Shown: piece after piece, positions 19,507 through 28,506 of the stretch
Layout of the letters: every line of letters starts with the position of its first letter
How positions within the stretch are numbered: position 1 is the first letter of the stretch
Program-made: the position numbers and the translations under genes
DNA from: Taibaiella sp.
Lineage (GTDB): Bacteria > Bacteroidota > Bacteroidia > Chitinophagales > Chitinophagaceae
Direction: 5' to 3'
Assembly (NCBI GenBank): GCA_013815385.1
Contig: JACDGL010000004.1
Location: 186,001 to 250,000, forward strand
Length of the DNA: 64,000 nucleotides
The notes under the pieces: generated by a model
The model's input: only the letters and a program-made list of their open reading frames with translations
The model's database searches: none
What the model was told of the DNA's origin: nothing

Positions 19507-20067
19507 ATCAAAGCGTTCTTTCAATGCTAATACCACATCGCCTATAGGCAGGCCCATTACATTATAGTAGTCGCCGTTGATGCGCTCTATGCCTACCATG
19601 CCTATCCACTCCTGTATGGCGTAGGCGCCGGCTTTATCAAACGGCTTGTACCTGCTTACATAGTGCGTTATCTGTGCCTCCGTAAGCTGGCGGAAATAGA
19701 CTTCGGTGGTAACAGAGAAACTGTATTGTTTTTCGTGGTCCTGCATGCATACGCCTGTTACCACCCGGTGCATATTGCCTGCCAGTTGTCGCAGTACTTC
19801 TATTGCATGCGCTTCATCATAGGGCTTGCCGAGGATATGATCGCCTAATAGCACTATTGTATCCGCGGCTATCACCAGGCGGCCATTGGCAAGGTGCTGT
19901 ATGGCATCGGCTTTTTTACGCGCCAGATGCTCCGGCACTTCCTCGCCCCGCATACCCGGCGGATTGGTCTCATCCACATCTGCTATGATGATGTCAAAAT
20001 CCAGTTCTGCCGCTTCCATCAGTTGCTTCCTGCGTGGCGATTGTGATGCCAGTACTATCTTATGCAT
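19489..20067 (-). CDS. maf: Maf-family nucleoside triphosphate pyrophosphatase
   Basis: A 192-residue house-cleaning enzyme that hydrolyses non-canonical or modified NTPs. Motifs: the N-terminal SQSPRRKQLMEAAE, the central ADTIVLLGDHILGKP and the C-terminal DKAGAYAIQEWIG. The true start is MHKIVLASQSPRRK at 20067; the frame is open further upstream only because it runs inside the UbiA gene. It overlaps the end of the UbiA gene by 8 bp, which indicates translational coupling. Confidence 0.93.
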   Translation of the reverse strand: MHKIVLASQSPRRKQLMEAAELDFDIIIADVDETNPPGMRGEEVPEHLARKKADAIQHLANGRLVIAADTIVLLGDHILGKPYDEAHAIEVLRQLAGNMHRVVTGVCMQDHEKQYSFSVTTEVYFRQLTEAQITHYVSRYKPFDKAGAYAIQEWIGMVGIERINGDYYNVMGLPIGDVVLALKERFDKKYGG

Positions 20068-21010
20068 GTGCCTGAAAATAATAAATAACCAGGGATCCGA
20101 TCCCCAATACCATGATGATCTTAATATACTTGCTTGACGAATGATAATGTGCAGTGGTAGCCTTCTGCTGGAGGTAGAGCAACCACCACGCCAGCGGCAC
20201 TGACAAGCCCGCAAATGCGTATATCCCCAACGGCCACCAGCCTACCATGCATAACTTTACAGCAGCCATTACCAGCGGGAGCACTGCCAGTACCCCCAAC
20301 ATCTGTACAAACCGTACCGACCGTTGCAACCCCCACCTTATGGGCATGGTAACACAGCCCTCCAACTCATCGCCCTTGTAGTCTTCCATGTCCTTTACAA
20401 TCTCGCGCATCCATGTGAGCATAAATGCGAAAAATGTGTACACCCCCAATACCCATACAGGATTCGGCGCCAGGCCTGAACCTGTATTAATAAAGTAGCT
20501 CTTCCACGCGTATTGGTGCATGGCCGGCTCGTACACCATCACTACTACTATGGTGAGCGCAGTAAGCAACGCCACTACCACATTGCCCGACATAAACTGC
20601 CGTTTGAACCTGGTGGAGTAGAGCCACAACAGAGCGGTGCATACAAGCTGTACGATCATCCATTCGGGGTGATGGCCCGGCAATGCCACCAGCGCCGCCA
20701 GCCATAGCGCAGCTACGTTCAGCATGGTATGTGCTATGATGGCCATCTTCACCGGTATGCCCTTTTGCAGCACCACCTTATCCGGCTTGTTGATCACATC
20801 TATTTTCAGGTCGAAATAATCGTTGATTATGTACCCTGCGGCGGCTATGCAAACTGTAGATAACGAGAGAAATAAAAAGTGAGCGCTATCGAGCAGCAAT
20901 GGCCTGGTGGCGTACTGCTGCATGGGCAGCACCACACATATCCACGCAAACAATTGCGTCAGGAATATGATCACCAAATTCTTCCATCTTACCAGTTTCA
21001 GCCAGTACAC
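20060..21010 (-). CDS. UbiA-family prenyltransferase (GGGP synthase-like)
   Basis: A 316-residue membrane enzyme with about eight TM helices. The first Asp-rich motif is NDYFDLKIDVINKPDK (binds the prenyl diphosphate through Mg2+) and the second is DMEDYKGDELEG. This subgroup is often labelled geranylgeranylglycerol-phosphate geranylgeranyltransferase, but the acceptor in Bacteroidota is not settled; quinone, heme or lipid prenylation are all possible. It lies between dnaX and maf in one minus-strand run. Confidence 0.85.
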   Translation of the reverse strand: MYWLKLVRWKNLVIIFLTQLFAWICVVLPMQQYATRPLLLDSAHFLFLSLSTVCIAAAGYIINDYFDLKIDVINKPDKVVLQKGIPVKMAIIAHTMLNVAALWLAALVALPGHHPEWMIVQLVCTALLWLYSTRFKRQFMSGNVVVALLTALTIVVVMVYEPAMHQYAWKSYFINTGSGLAPNPVWVLGVYTFFAFMLTWMREIVKDMEDYKGDELEGCVTMPIRWGLQRSVRFVQMLGVLAVLPLVMAAVKLCMVGWWPLGIYAFAGLSVPLAWWLLYLQQKATTAHYHSSSKYIKIIMVLGIGSLVIYYFQAHA

Positions 21011-21079
21011 TATTGAGATATAATTCAGGATATACTTAATGTCATTGTGCTTATCACTTACGCCTTATGACTTACCACT

Positions 21080-22921
21080 TTAATAATCTATCTGCAGATT
21101 CAGCCCTTCCTTCAGCCTTGCCAGGTATGGGTTTTTCGCTGCCATGGCATCGTACATTTCCTGGCGGCTAAGCACGGTCGTTTGCTGCTGGGCAGCTATC
21201 ACAGCGTCTTCACGATGCTCCGTAGTTATGCGCAGCGCGGGCACCCCTGTATGCTGCCGGAAAAAGTCTATCAGCAAATTGCGCTCCTGGTTGGCGTAGG
21301 TATTGGTAATATCAGTGGGCGATACTATCCGCACCTCGTCGGGCGGCAGCACTTCCAACTGCATTACACAGAGCTGCACATAAAGCATCGTCTTATTCTC
21401 GGCCTGCACCTTTGCTTTGTATATCTCAAATGCAGCCTGCACACTTTCCTGCTTCAGTTCCTTTTTATCTTCTACCCTGCCTGCATTGCTTGTTATTGTC
21501 GCATCCAGGTCGCTCATCATTGATTTGTTGAGCCTGCGCGCGGGGTTGGCATTGCCTGTTGGTATAGTGGGTTTGGGGTTGGGTTCCTGCACAGGGGTAA
21601 CCGGCTTTGGTTCCTGTATGGGTGGCTGTGGTAGCGGCTCAGCAGGCTTTACGGGCGTATTTACCTGGTAAGTGGTTACCGGCTCTGCAGTCATTGAAAT
21701 TGCAGCGCTCGCTGCCTGTGGCAATATCTGCGCTGCTTCCTTAACCGGGGCCGGGATAGCTGCTATACCTTCAGGCTTTTTTTTTAGGTCACTATCTGCC
21801 ATTGGGGGAGCAGTAGCCTGTACTGCCTGTAGCACATAGCATAGCTTTATGAGGCACAGCTCTACGTGGAGGCGGCGATTGGTAGCATTCTTATAATTCA
21901 GTTCACTATCGTTGATCACATTGAGCGCGGAAAGCACAAAGCTGGGTGGCGCCTGGTTGGCCTTTTCAAAGTACATGGGCTTATGGTCGTTAGGCACATC
22001 CAGCAGCTTTGCCATACGCTGGTCTTTGCAGAGCAGCAGATTGCGCATGTGCTCCGCCAGCCCGTTCATTATCACATCGCCCTCAAATCCCTTTTCCAGC
22101 ACCTGGTCCAGCAGCAGCAGTGTGCCGCTTACATCCTGGCACAGCATACAATCTACCAGCTTAAAATAAAAGTCGGCATCGAGCAGGTTCAGGTGCTCCA
22201 TGGTATTGCTGTAGGTGAGCACCCCATCGGTAAAGCTTGATATCCTGTCCAGCATGCTCAGCGCATCGCGCATGCAGCCCTCGCTCTTCTGGGCTATTAC
22301 ATGCAGTGCTGCCTCCTGTGCCTGCATCCCTTCTTTAGCAGCAATACCGGCCAGGTGGGTAACAATATCATTGGTCGTTATCCGCTTAAAGTCAAATATC
22401 TGGCAGCGGCTCAGTATAGTCGGTAGTATCTTATGCTTTTCGGTAGTGGCCAGGATAAAGATGGCATACGGTGGTGGCTCCTCGAGCGTCTTCAGGAAGG
22501 CGTTGAAGGCAGCGGCGCTGAGCATATGTACCTCATCTATGATATACACTTTGTACTTGCCCTGCTGTGGGGCAAAGCGTACCTGGTCTATCAGGTTACG
22601 TATATCATCGACCGAGTTGTTGCTGGCGGCATCCAGCTCAAAGATGTTGAAGCTGGTATTATTGCCAAAGTTCTGGCAGTTGGCGCATACCCCACATGCT
22701 TCCATATCGGGCGTGGGGTTCTCGCAGTTGATGGTCTTGGCCAGTATGCGGGCACAGGTAGTCTTGCCCACACCCCGCGGACCGCAAAACAGGTAAGCAT
22801 GCGCCAGGTGCTGGTGCCTGATGGCATTCTTCAGCGTGGTGGTTATATGCTCCTGCCCCACTACGGTATCAAACGTTTGCGGGCGGTACTTTCTTGCCGA
22901 TACTATATAATTGTCACTCAT
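21080..22921 (-). CDS. dnaX: DNA polymerase III subunits gamma and tau
   Basis: A 613-residue clamp-loader ATPase. Walker A is GPRGVGKTTCARI, the zinc module is CENPTPDMEACGVCANC, Walker B/DExx is VYIIDEVHML, and LSRCQIFDF is the sensor and arginine-finger region. Domain III ends near residue 370. A Pro-rich linker and a tau-type tail (residues about 480-613, TMLYVQLCVMQLEVLPPDEV) follow. At codons 379-382 a run of nine A could cause frameshifting to a short gamma form (listed separately). The start MSDNYIVSARKYRPQTFD matches the family. Confidence 0.96.
   Translation of the reverse strand: MSDNYIVSARKYRPQTFDTVVGQEHITTTLKNAIRHQHLAHAYLFCGPRGVGKTTCARILAKTINCENPTPDMEACGVCANCQNFGNNTSFNIFELDAASNNSVDDIRNLIDQVRFAPQQGKYKVYIIDEVHMLSAAAFNAFLKTLEEPPPYAIFILATTEKHKILPTILSRCQIFDFKRITTNDIVTHLAGIAAKEGMQAQEAALHVIAQKSEGCMRDALSMLDRISSFTDGVLTYSNTMEHLNLLDADFYFKLVDCMLCQDVSGTLLLLDQVLEKGFEGDVIMNGLAEHMRNLLLCKDQRMAKLLDVPNDHKPMYFEKANQAPPSFVLSALNVINDSELNYKNATNRRLHVELCLIKLCYVLQAVQATAPPMADSDLKKKPEGIAAIPAPVKEAAQILPQAASAAISMTAEPVTTYQVNTPVKPAEPLPQPPIQEPKPVTPVQEPNPKPTIPTGNANPARRLNKSMMSDLDATITSNAGRVEDKKELKQESVQAAFEIYKAKVQAENKTMLYVQLCVMQLEVLPPDEVRIVSPTDITNTYANQERNLLIDFFRQHTGVPALRITTEHREDAVIAAQQQTTVLSRQEMYDAMAAKNPYLARLKEGLNLQIDY
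21777..21785 (-). promoter_or_regulatory. dnaX: Putative programmed-slippage site in dnaX
   Basis: On the coding strand nine A follow CT (CTA AAA AAA AAG in frame, codons 379-382). It contains the slippery heptamer A AAA AAG. In the -1 frame the next codons are GCC TGA, and in the +1 frame a stop comes within five codons. Either event would give a protein of about 383-385 residues ending right after domain III, like the gamma subunit. E. coli uses ribosomal frameshifting and Thermus uses transcriptional slippage at equivalent sites. Confidence 0.6.
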
Positions 22922-22947
22922 TTAATTTATAAGTCCAAAAGGGTATT

Positions 22948-22979
22948 CAAATTTACGGGGTTAGGTTAACTTCTTCAAA
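22948..22979 (-). promoter_or_regulatory. Promoter of dnaX
   Basis: Read on the minus strand: TTTG (22979-22976), a 20-bp spacer, then TAAATTTG (22955-22948), about 26 nt before the ATG. The -33 box lies inside the first copy of the 118-bp repeat. Confidence 0.6.
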
Positions 22980-23079
22980 CTTCCGCAAACTTCCATTGTC
23001 ATAATTGTTATATGGTTGCTGCGCCTGCATTTGGGTTTAAACTTCCATTAGCTATATGTAGGAGAAACGGAAGTTTGAA
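22962..23079. repeat. 118-bp repeat, copy 1
   Basis: This copy matches the second at 23121-23238 with about 8 differences in 118 bp; the copies start 159 bp apart. Inside are two direct CAAACTTCC blocks and, at the far end, an inverted pair AAACTTCCATT / AACGGAAGTTT. The outer edges CTTCAAACTTCC and GGAAGTTTGAA are also inverted. No open frame fills it. Confidence 0.85.
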
Positions 23080-23120
23080 ATCGCTCATTTAATTCAATAG
23101 TGGGTTTTTAAAGCACAGGG

Positions 23121-23238
23121 TAGGTTAACTTCTTCAAACTTCCGCAAACTTCCATTGTCATAATTACCATATGGTTGATGCGCCTGCATTTGGGTTGAAA
23201 CTTCCGTTAGCTATATGCAGGAGAAATGGAAGTTTGAA
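23121..23238. repeat. 118-bp repeat, copy 2
   Basis: Second copy of the element above. Its arms are AAACTTCCGTT / AATGGAAGTTT. The single base that differs between the arms of copy 1 is swapped here, so each left arm pairs perfectly with the right arm of the other copy. The region 22922-23398 contains no gene besides these repeats. Confidence 0.85.
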
Positions 23239-23398
23239 GTTGTATACCAGTACTTATTTACCATAGTTGTAAGATACTATGGTTGGGAAAGGTTTTCCAA
23301 AAAAAGATATGCACATTATTGATTAGCCGATGTGATGATCGGTAGAGTAGGTATTGAGATGTCGAAAATTAGTAAAGCCTGAACCTTAGCAAGAATAA

Positions 23399-23908
23399 TT
23401 ATTGCCTTCTGGCTGGAAGTGGCAAACTTTTGAACATTTTCTTCATAAACATAGTATCAATAAATCCAGGGTTGTCCTGTGCAAACGTTTTATTGGTAAA
23501 TAGCTCTGCGCTTGTAAATCCTTCGCCACGCATGCTCATGGCTGTAGATTTCATATCCTCGGGGTTGCAAAGTATGTGCAGGCCAATTTTTTCATATGCT
23601 TTGCGCTCTGCTTCGTAGAGGCTATACAGCGCAAAAAAATCGGCCTTCTTCAGGTAGGCAGCACGTAATTTTTCGGGCACCGGTTTACCATTGATAATAA
23701 TATTGTTCTTCTCCCATGATATATCAAAGCTGATATTTTCCGGCACCAGCCCATCCAGGTAAGCATCCACCAGCAGGTAGAACATATTCCCTGTCTGCCA
23801 CATGCTATCGCTACGAGCCTGCAATTGTATGCGGGTTGTGGCATCTATCTGCGCATTGGCATGAATGGCTAGACAGGATATAGCAACAACTAAAATAAGG
23901 TGCTTCAT
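23399..23908 (-). CDS. Secreted protein of unknown function
   Basis: A 169-residue exported protein with a clean signal peptide (MKHLILVVAISCLAIHANAQ). The mature part is mixed alpha/beta with DISWEKNNIIINGKPVPEKL, which looks like a strand pair of the type seen in small M56-associated or bla-regulator-like periplasmic domains (weak resemblance). I do not recognise a family. It is isolated between the repeats and a membrane-protein gene. Confidence 0.65.
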   Translation of the reverse strand: MKHLILVVAISCLAIHANAQIDATTRIQLQARSDSMWQTGNMFYLLVDAYLDGLVPENISFDISWEKNNIIINGKPVPEKLRAAYLKKADFFALYSLYEAERKAYEKIGLHILCNPEDMKSTAMSMRGEGFTSAELFTNKTFAQDNPGFIDTMFMKKMFKSLPLPARRQ

Positions 23909-23997
23909 ATTTCAGGTATATAACCTCTAATATACGAAAATTCTAATACCTGGCACAAAAACACTTCTCTAACTCTTGTGCTGATGAAAAAGTTCCT

Positions 23998-24780
23998 CTA
24001 AGCAGCTTCTTTAACGGCCATTACATCTCTTTTAGTAACTGTAAGATAGATGACCGTAACCAGTATGGCCGAAAGGAAAATAATGCTCGTAATAGTGGTA
24101 CCGAGGCCGAGGCCCCCATCTTTATGGGCCTGTGAAAAATAATCGCCTATGGAAGCGCCGAGCGGACGGGTAAGAATATACGCGCTCCAAAAGGCAAAGA
24201 CGGCATTGAGCCGGAAAACCAGGTGTGCAACAGTGATAAGCGCTATAGCCACAGCGAATATGACGGCAGATAAGAGGTACCCCACTTTCAGGGTTTCAGC
24301 GAGCAGATCGCCCGCAGCCGTGCCCAGCGCAAAAGTGAACAGAATAGCCAGCCAGTAAAACGCTTCTCTGCGCCTGGTGAATATGGAGTGTATGGAGAGC
24401 GTTTTTTCAGTTCTGTACCATGCTATAAAAACTATAGTTAACGCAATGGCGAAAACTATAGTGGTGGTAACCAGAGATATACCAAGGTTATCGGTAAGAT
24501 TATCGGTAATGAGCGTACCCACTACACTGATAAGGACGACCGCTATCCAGTAAATGCCCGGCTTGTATTGCCTGGACCTGAATTGAAATATAAGCGCTAC
24601 AATAAGCAGCGCCCCCATAACCAGGCTGGTACCGGTAAGGCCCATACCCAGATTGGAGTTGAGGAAATCTGCCGCTGTTTCGCCCACTGTGGTGCACAAC
24701 ACTTTTATGATCCAGAAGAATAGTGTTACCTCTGGTACTTTGTTGAAAAGCTGCCCGGATGTTGTGAATGATTTTTCCAT
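23998..24780 (-). CDS. COG4705/DUF347-like multi-repeat membrane protein
   Basis: A 260-residue inner-membrane protein with about eight TM helices in four similar units. Each unit begins with a polar motif at a helix end: TTVGETAADFLNSNLGMG, GTLITDNLTDNLG, GTAAGDLLAETLKVGY and GASIGDYFSQ. The opening NKVPEVTLFFWIIKVL is typical of COG4705. The repeated Gly/Thr/Asp motifs inside membrane segments suggest ion or small-solute handling (inference); no substrate is established to my knowledge. Confidence 0.75.
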   Translation of the reverse strand: MEKSFTTSGQLFNKVPEVTLFFWIIKVLCTTVGETAADFLNSNLGMGLTGTSLVMGALLIVALIFQFRSRQYKPGIYWIAVVLISVVGTLITDNLTDNLGISLVTTTIVFAIALTIVFIAWYRTEKTLSIHSIFTRRREAFYWLAILFTFALGTAAGDLLAETLKVGYLLSAVIFAVAIALITVAHLVFRLNAVFAFWSAYILTRPLGASIGDYFSQAHKDGGLGLGTTITSIIFLSAILVTVIYLTVTKRDVMAVKEAA

Positions 24781-24965
24781 CGAAATGATCTAGTTATTAA
24801 TGCGTACACTTATTCCGCCTGATAAATTGAAGGTAATATATGGAAGCTATACCAAATCTGTACCATGAGGATAAATAGCACTACTGCATATAAGTGTTCA
24901 TTCATCTACCTATAGCCTCTGATCTTTTCAATTAATTGTATCTTTTCTGGATAATAGTACAACCG

Positions 24966-25535
24966 ATGCGTAAAGAACGCCTGCAAATGATAAGTGATGG
25001 GGTGATAGCCATTATCCTTACCCTGATGGTGCTGGAGATAAAAGTGCCCTACCCCTTCACTATGCAAAGCTTTGCGCCGGTAGCGGAGCATATAGCCATC
25101 TACGCGCTCAGCTTTGTAGTGGTAGCTATAATGTGGCTCAATCATCACCACATATTCAAGGGTATAGAAACGGTGAGCATACGGGTCATTTGGCTCAACT
25201 TCCTATTGCTGTTCTGTATGTCTATCATACCACTCCCCACAAAAGCACTCGGCGAGAACTTTTACCAGCACAGCGCACATTTATTTTATGGTATCGTCAT
25301 TACTGTTACCGCTATATTTTACTCATCACTGCAAATGGAGGTAAATAAAAACGCAGAACACCTGACCGATACAGAAAAGAAAAAGATCAATCGCCTCAAC
25401 TGGATATCAGTAAGTACTTATAGCCTGAGCATACCTTTCAGCTTTATCAGTGTATACTTATCTACAGCTATCTTCGTGCTTATACCAATAGTGTACTTTA
25501 TACCATCGCGCATCCTTATTGCCAAGCAAGACTAA
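24966..25535 (+). CDS. TMEM175-family potassium channel-like protein
   Basis: A 189-residue membrane protein of the DUF1211/TMEM175 family. It starts RKERLQMISDGVIAIILTLM, matching the family TM1 signature (R..FSDgVFAIa.TLL), and has about six TM segments. Bacterial TMEM175 proteins form tetrameric potassium-leak channels. The ATG at 24966 is favoured since family members begin with this motif; an upstream in-frame ATG at 24936 adds ten residues. It ends 5 bp from the convergent AsmA-like gene. Confidence 0.85.
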   Translation: MRKERLQMISDGVIAIILTLMVLEIKVPYPFTMQSFAPVAEHIAIYALSFVVVAIMWLNHHHIFKGIETVSIRVIWLNFLLLFCMSIIPLPTKALGENFYQHSAHLFYGIVITVTAIFYSSLQMEVNKNAEHLTDTEKKKINRLNWISVSTYSLSIPFSFISVYLSTAIFVLIPIVYFIPSRILIAKQD

Positions 25536-25540
25536 CAGCG

Positions 25541-27292
25541 CTATTTTTTCTTTTTCTTACCAAATAACCGGTTGAAAAATCCTTTTTTATATTCGCGTTT
25601 CGCGTCTTTATCATTGGTCAATATGGCTACTACCTTCTCGTGCCGTTCTACAATTTCCTTCGTCCCTAGCTTTACCGTTTTTACTATGCCAGCAAAATAG
25701 GCTACCTCAGGGTCGCGAGGCAATGTAACGTTAGCAGTACGCGGAGGCTTACCATTGATGGGATTATCGTGATAAACGAAAAACGTATTGGCTATCGCCG
25801 TTAGTATAGTCCGTTCATGCATCTTACCGCCGCCATCCGATTTTTCCAGTTCTGCCTGCAGATCGGTGTATAGGATATTCAGCATGCATTGCATTGTATT
25901 CTGATTGCCGTGTACATGGGCCTTTATTTCCTGCACATGCCCTGAATCAACCGATATTAATGCCAGCGCCCTGGCCACAGGATCTATCTGCGAGGCATGC
26001 ATGTCCTTAATCTCGCCCTCTATAATAAAAGGACTCAAAGAATCTGATAACGACACCTGGTAGGCTGCGGTTATATTGCTCGTCTTCATGAATTTCCCTT
26101 TAGCTTCCGCTTTAAAGACATGGTTACGCGCTATGTCGCTCCCGATATTTATAATGTTGTGGGCATGAAGGCTAACATGGTCAAAGAGTAGCGTGCCTTC
26201 CCGCTGGCTCTTTTCGCTTAGTTCTGTATAGCTAATGTGCGCATTACTTACCGCCACCTCATTTACATGTACCCGCAGGGGTAAGTGCCGGAGCATATTG
26301 GTCGGGTCAGCATGTACCATACTCCCGGGCTTGTGTGGCGGATAATAACTGAAATACAAACTAACATCCGGTTCATCCATATTTATAGATGAAACGATAA
26401 GTGTTTTGTTATGCATTAATCCAAGCCAGTTAATATCATTAAAAACCAGCTTTCTTACGGAGGCGTTCCAGATGGTGATACGGTGCCCCACTATCTTATA
26501 AAAGGTTTCCTTATCAACTATTGGTGCCACCTTTAGCTTATTGACGGTAAGAAGGTTCTTTTCACTATTAAAATAGACAGCAGCGGCCTGAAAGCGGTAT
26601 AATGCTGATGGTTTGCAAAACATAAACGCCGCAGAATCAATAACCGCCGACCTGGCCAGCAGGAAGCGTGTAGTATCCTTAACCTTAGGGTCCAGCAGCC
26701 AGTCGTTCAGCACAGACTCACCGCCTTTTAGTGTCCAGACGGAGCTGTCATCATCCTTGTTATAGGTCTTATAGGCTATATTGGGGGCTACAATGCGTAT
26801 GGAAGATGCAAATATCCTTTTTATAGCAGGGTCTTTTTTCTTTTCCGGCATTATACGGCTGGAATCTACTATACGCGCCCTTGATATGATCATAGCTGTA
26901 GGTGCTGATAGGATTACCTCCCCACAGGCCAGCTCTTTATCGCTTATAAGCTTGCGCCACTGTATGCTTTTCATTTCCAGCTTAGGGATAGCAATAGCAA
27001 CGGCAATGCGGTGGTGGCTACCGGTTTCTTTATGATAGTTGGAGCAGGAAGTATCGGGCCATAGCCTGATGCCAGTAACAGTAAGCTGCCGGGTAAATAA
27101 ACTGATGCTGATATCCTGTATGGAAACATGGTACACACTATCTGATGCCTTGGCTACCCACTCGGGCAAGTGCTCCTTTATATATTTTTTGTAAGTGAGC
27201 GATATATACAGGGAGATGCCTGCCATTACCAGCAGAATAATACCCAGTATTGCCCCAATAATGCGGAAGGTGTGTGTTCGTTTTTTAATCAC
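25541..27292 (-). CDS. DUF748/AsmA-like envelope protein
   Basis: A 583-residue protein with one N-terminal TM helix (IIGAILGIILLVMAGISLYI) and a long, periplasmic, beta-rich body with repeated short amphipathic strands, as in AsmA/DUF748 proteins. Such proteins form bridge-like grooves thought to carry lipids between membranes. The tail is strongly basic (KREYKKGFFNRLFGKKKKK), which is unusual for an exported C-terminus. The family placement is by overall look (VSIQDISISLFTRQLTVTGI near residue 54) and is moderate. It is a single gene, convergent with TMEM175. Confidence 0.65.
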   Translation of the reverse strand: MIKKRTHTFRIIGAILGIILLVMAGISLYISLTYKKYIKEHLPEWVAKASDSVYHVSIQDISISLFTRQLTVTGIRLWPDTSCSNYHKETGSHHRIAVAIAIPKLEMKSIQWRKLISDKELACGEVILSAPTAMIISRARIVDSSRIMPEKKKDPAIKRIFASSIRIVAPNIAYKTYNKDDDSSVWTLKGGESVLNDWLLDPKVKDTTRFLLARSAVIDSAAFMFCKPSALYRFQAAAVYFNSEKNLLTVNKLKVAPIVDKETFYKIVGHRITIWNASVRKLVFNDINWLGLMHNKTLIVSSINMDEPDVSLYFSYYPPHKPGSMVHADPTNMLRHLPLRVHVNEVAVSNAHISYTELSEKSQREGTLLFDHVSLHAHNIINIGSDIARNHVFKAEAKGKFMKTSNITAAYQVSLSDSLSPFIIEGEIKDMHASQIDPVARALALISVDSGHVQEIKAHVHGNQNTMQCMLNILYTDLQAELEKSDGGGKMHERTILTAIANTFFVYHDNPINGKPPRTANVTLPRDPEVAYFAGIVKTVKLGTKEIVERHEKVVAILTNDKDAKREYKKGFFNRLFGKKKKK

Positions 27293-27345
27293 AATAGTTA
27301 ATATGTAATATCATGCCTCCGTCATAAAGGCACTTTCAATAAAAA

Positions 27346-27369
27346 AGCATGGAAGCTACCTTCCATGCT
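27346..27369 (-). terminator. Terminator after the DUF2911 gene
   Basis: A perfect 10-bp stem (AGCATGGAAG / CTTCCATGCT) with a 4-nt loop, followed on the minus strand by TTTTTT, 19 bp past the stop codon. Confidence 0.85.
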
Positions 27370-27387
27370 CACAAAATTATACGGCTG

Positions 27388-27894
27388 CTATTTTATCATA
27401 ACCGGCACTTCCAGGTTTTCCCATTCCAGAGAGAACCCGTTGCTATTGACAACATATAGTAACCTTTCGTGGAAAGCGGGTGAGTGCTTCGTCTTTACCG
27501 TTACACGCAATGCATCTTCCTTGCTGTTGTACTTAAATGCACCCCATTGCTTAGCGGTTTTATTAAATATGATAGTCCAGGAACCTTCGTTAGGTATAGC
27601 GAAAAATGCGTAGCTGCCAGCAGCCAGCTTTTTGCCTTCCACCATGATCTCCTTATTTGTAGTGAATACAGTAGCTTCATTAGCACCTGTACGCCACACT
27701 TCGCCATTTGGTACTAAACCACCCCATATTTGCCTGCCTTTTACAGAAGGGCTACCATAATCTATGATGACAGTGGCACCCGCCACCTTACCTTTTGCCA
27801 CTTCGCGGGGACTAGGGAGGGCCTTCTGTGCATATACAGAGGATGTAAACAGCAGTGTCAGGATTGAGAGGACAACCAGTAAATTCTTTTTCAT
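27388..27894 (-). CDS. Secreted DUF2911 protein
   Basis: A 168-residue exported protein; the signal peptide MKKNLLVVLSILTLLFTSSV ends near VYAQ. The mature domain is the compact beta-sandwich DUF2911 with its hallmark strings VIDYGSPSVKGRQIWGGLVP, GEVWRTGANEATVF and ISFF-like WTIIFNKTAKQWGAF. The family is common in Bacteroidota and has no proven function. The start at 27894 is chosen because it opens the signal peptide. Confidence 0.88.
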   Translation of the reverse strand: MKKNLLVVLSILTLLFTSSVYAQKALPSPREVAKGKVAGATVIIDYGSPSVKGRQIWGGLVPNGEVWRTGANEATVFTTNKEIMVEGKKLAAGSYAFFAIPNEGSWTIIFNKTAKQWGAFKYNSKEDALRVTVKTKHSPAFHERLLYVVNSNGFSLEWENLEVPVMIK

Positions 27895-27960
27895 GTTCGT
27901 TTTGTATTTGAACATGAAATTATTCATTTATAGTGGCCTTTGCAATAAGTTATGGTTATT

Positions 27961-28350
27961 TCACATTGGATTATAATTCCTTCGCCCTTTCAGCACCTTG
28001 CCGATCATACCCAGCAAGGCAGGTATAGAGATAGGCTTGGGCAGGAATGCATCAGCGTGCACCTTGTTTGCCAGCGCCGCTAAATCTGTATCACCTGAGC
28101 AGTATATAACTGGTGTAGATTCATAATGAGCATCAGCCTTCATTTTTTCTATTGCTTCTTCTCCGCTCATCCCCGGCATCTGATTATCCATCATTACAAT
28201 ATCGGGATGCACCTCATCTATCTTCTCCATAAGGCGACTGCAATTTTCGCTGGTATGGACATTATACCCTTCCCTGGAAAGGACACTTTTATATAACATG
28301 AGGGTTTCCCTATTGTCATCAAATATCATTATACGTGCACTCTGTTTCAT
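27961..28350 (-). CDS. Single-domain response regulator (CheY-like)
   Basis: A 129-residue receiver domain without an output domain. The acidic pair is in IMIFDDNRE, the phospho-acceptor Asp is in DIVMMDNQMPGMSGEE (about residue 56), the switch Ser is in VIYCSGDTD, and the Lys is in FLPKPIS. Such stand-alone receivers pass phosphate or bind a partner. No histidine kinase gene is adjacent. Confidence 0.9.
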   Translation of the reverse strand: MKQSARIMIFDDNRETLMLYKSVLSREGYNVHTSENCSRLMEKIDEVHPDIVMMDNQMPGMSGEEAIEKMKADAHYESTPVIYCSGDTDLAALANKVHADAFLPKPISIPALLGMIGKVLKGRRNYNPM

Positions 28351-28506
28351 ACACTATACCTTATATACAAGACCGTGCCTAAGCACCTCATGGATACAGA
28401 TAATCAGATGGTTAAGTTGTTATTAACGTTATGTAAACACAGATTTTGAGCGCTAAAAGTCACTAATGTTGTACAGAGATTCTAAACAATCCTCAAAATC
28501 ATTATT

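Noticed and set aside
22215-22796. A 193-codon open frame antisense to dnaX
   Set aside because: The sense frame has all clamp-loader motifs; the antisense one has none.
22962-23238. Insertion sequence or CRISPR remnant
   Set aside because: Only two copies with no transposase, no target-site duplication that I can see, and no repeat-spacer pattern.
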